Assembly: GCA_947462525.1 (NCBI GenBank)
Contig: CANHPK010000008.1
Location: forward strand, 1-14,756
DNA length: 14,756 nucleotides
Reading direction: 5' to 3'
Source: Roseiflexaceae bacterium
GTDB lineage: Bacteria; Chloroflexota; Chloroflexia; Chloroflexales; Roseiflexaceae
Position numbers and translations under genes: made by a program. A model generated the notes under the pieces. The model was not told the origin of the DNA. It saw nothing but the letters and a program-made list of their open reading frames with translations, and made no database searches. Of this stretch, positions 13,990-14,756 are shown piece after piece; position 1 is the first letter of the stretch, and every line of letters starts with the position of its first letter.

Positions 13990-14756
13990 TCAGTTACGAA
14001 GTGCCCAAACAAAATGCTCGTACATCCATATTTTTGTGTTCGTATCTGAAATCATATCCCCAGCTTCCCATCTGTCTGGTGTGTAATTGTCCACTACACC
14101 CGATGAACCGAGGATGTGCACATTGAGTACTGTGTTGCCACACATATACAATGTGTTGATTTGGGTAAGCCTTTTTGAATCTATTCCAGTCACGAATTTT
14201 TCTTTACAATCGTAGTCGAGTGCAAAGCTAGTTGGTTGGTCACTCCCAGGAAAAGTAATGTCAGTACTTGCGAAGTATAGTTCGGCATAGCGTATGCTCG
14301 AAAACTGAGCTACGCCGTATGTAATTCCCCACATATTGCCAGCTGGCGATATAAAGCTCTCACTGCGAATGTAAAACTGAACAAGACCAGTTCGTTTCGT
14401 TGCAGGGTCTACAATGACAGCTGTGCCATCATCGAGTCCCTGTGCAAATGGTTGAGTTATTTGCCATTCTGTCTTTGTGCTGACTGGCGTGTACCCTTTG
14501 TCCTGCAGGCCGGCAAATGTAAGTGCAATATTTGCAAATTGTGGATAACTTGCTCCCGGTCCCACTCGAACCGGGGTTGGCTTTACCGAGATTATCTGTT
14601 TCGTCCCCGGCGGAACACCGACCTCACTCCCCAACAACCCCAACAACACATCATATGGCGCGTCATTCTCGGGGTGAAGCTCAAATCGTGCACGCTCGAA
14701 CCACTGGACCTGGTACTGCTTGCCGTCCGACAACGTCTCGGTCATCAGACCCGATA
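13990..14756 (-). CDS. secreted array paralog 7 (N-terminus beyond window) with unrelated C-terminal domain
   Basis: The frame is open through the right edge (…SGLMTETLSDGKQYQVQ…), so this is the C-terminal 254 or so residues; the signal peptide, module A and the start of module B lie outside. The visible part of module B (QWFERARFELHPENDAPYDVLLGLLGSE) is nearly the same as in paralog 6. A short joint (VPPGTKQIISVKPTP) leads to an unrelated domain of about 200 residues. It begins with VRVGPGASYPQFA, faintly like the start of a bacterial SH3 domain, and contains two cysteines ('YDCKEKF', 'LYMCGNT'); there is no DUF4352-like ending. G+C is about 42% over 14001-14200 against about 56% over 14641-14740, so the tail looks foreign to the head. 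A hairpin terminator follows the stop. Confidence 0.85.
   Translation of the reverse strand, partial: SGLMTETLSDGKQYQVQWFERARFELHPENDAPYDVLLGLLGSEVGVPPGTKQIISVKPTPVRVGPGASYPQFANIALTFAGLQDKGYTPVSTKTEWQITQPFAQGLDDGTAVIVDPATKRTGLVQFYIRSESFISPAGNMWGITYGVAQFSSIRYAELYFASTDITFPGSDQPTSFALDYDCKEKFVTGIDSKRLTQINTLYMCGNTVLNVHILGSSGVVDNYTPDRWEAGDMISDTNTKIWMYEHFVWALRN

Noticed and set aside
4547..14756. Interpretation of the variable tails as a polymorphic toxin or contact-dependent inhibition system
   Set aside because: No toxin motif, no immunity gene after each copy, no secretion-linked N-terminal domain of those systems, and most tails share one DUF4352-like fold.
1..14756. CRISPR array, tRNA, rRNA, or phage/integrase genes
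   Set aside because: I looked on both strands for regularly spaced short repeats, tRNA-like cloverleaf landmarks, rRNA-like stretches and integrase or transposase motifs and found none; the repeats present are explained by the paralogous genes.

Overview
The window looks like chromosomal DNA from a filamentous Chloroflexota bacterium (class Chloroflexia is my best guess). This rests on moderately high GC coding DNA, a GAF/HisKA_2 kinase next to scpB, and above all on a string of secreted proteins carrying the 'ETGxCIDGRIxEFWEQNGG' and 'QWFERARFExHPEN' signatures, which I associate with that phylum. No species can be named from sequence alone.

Layout. Positions 1-3307 hold a tightly packed plus-strand operon of conserved genes: a sensor histidine kinase (5' end outside the window), an M24 metallopeptidase and scpB. 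The first two overlap by 4 bp and the last two are 3 bp apart. From 3304 to the right edge every gene is on the minus strand. The first, read from the left, is a five-segment membrane protein whose stop codon interlocks with that of scpB. Seven paralogous secreted proteins follow, at 4547-5680, 6075-7187, 7472-8656, 8714-9943, 10037-11212, 11330-12481 and 13990-14756; the last is cut by the window edge. Between the sixth and seventh sit a DUF1697 protein and a small four-helix membrane protein. A gene-free stretch of 427 bp at 13563-13989 carries a perfect 38-bp palindrome.

The paralogs form the notable system. Each complete copy has a signal peptide, two tandem copies of a module of about 75-90 residues (A and B, each with its own cysteine pair), usually a Pro/Thr/Ala linker, and a C-terminal domain. 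Modules A and B are strongly conserved, in three copies down to the residue number of each cysteine. The C-terminal domain varies: five copies have a DUF4352-like beta domain, and two have unrelated endings, one in DNA of clearly lower GC. This suggests a conserved extracellular anchoring or binding head carrying exchangeable effector or recognition tails.

Hairpins and AT-rich spacers suggest at least four minus-strand transcription units in the array: 12481-11330, with a terminator at 11277-11311; 11212-7472, three genes ending at a terminator at 7395-7432; 7187-6075, ending at a terminator at 6027-6058; and 5680-3304, an array gene plus the membrane protein. A related AT-rich motif (minus strand roughly TTTTTAC-RAAATAC) lies upstream of the first gene of each unit, and I could not find it in the short spacers inside the three-gene unit. 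No rRNA, tRNA, CRISPR array, transposase or phage gene was recognised.
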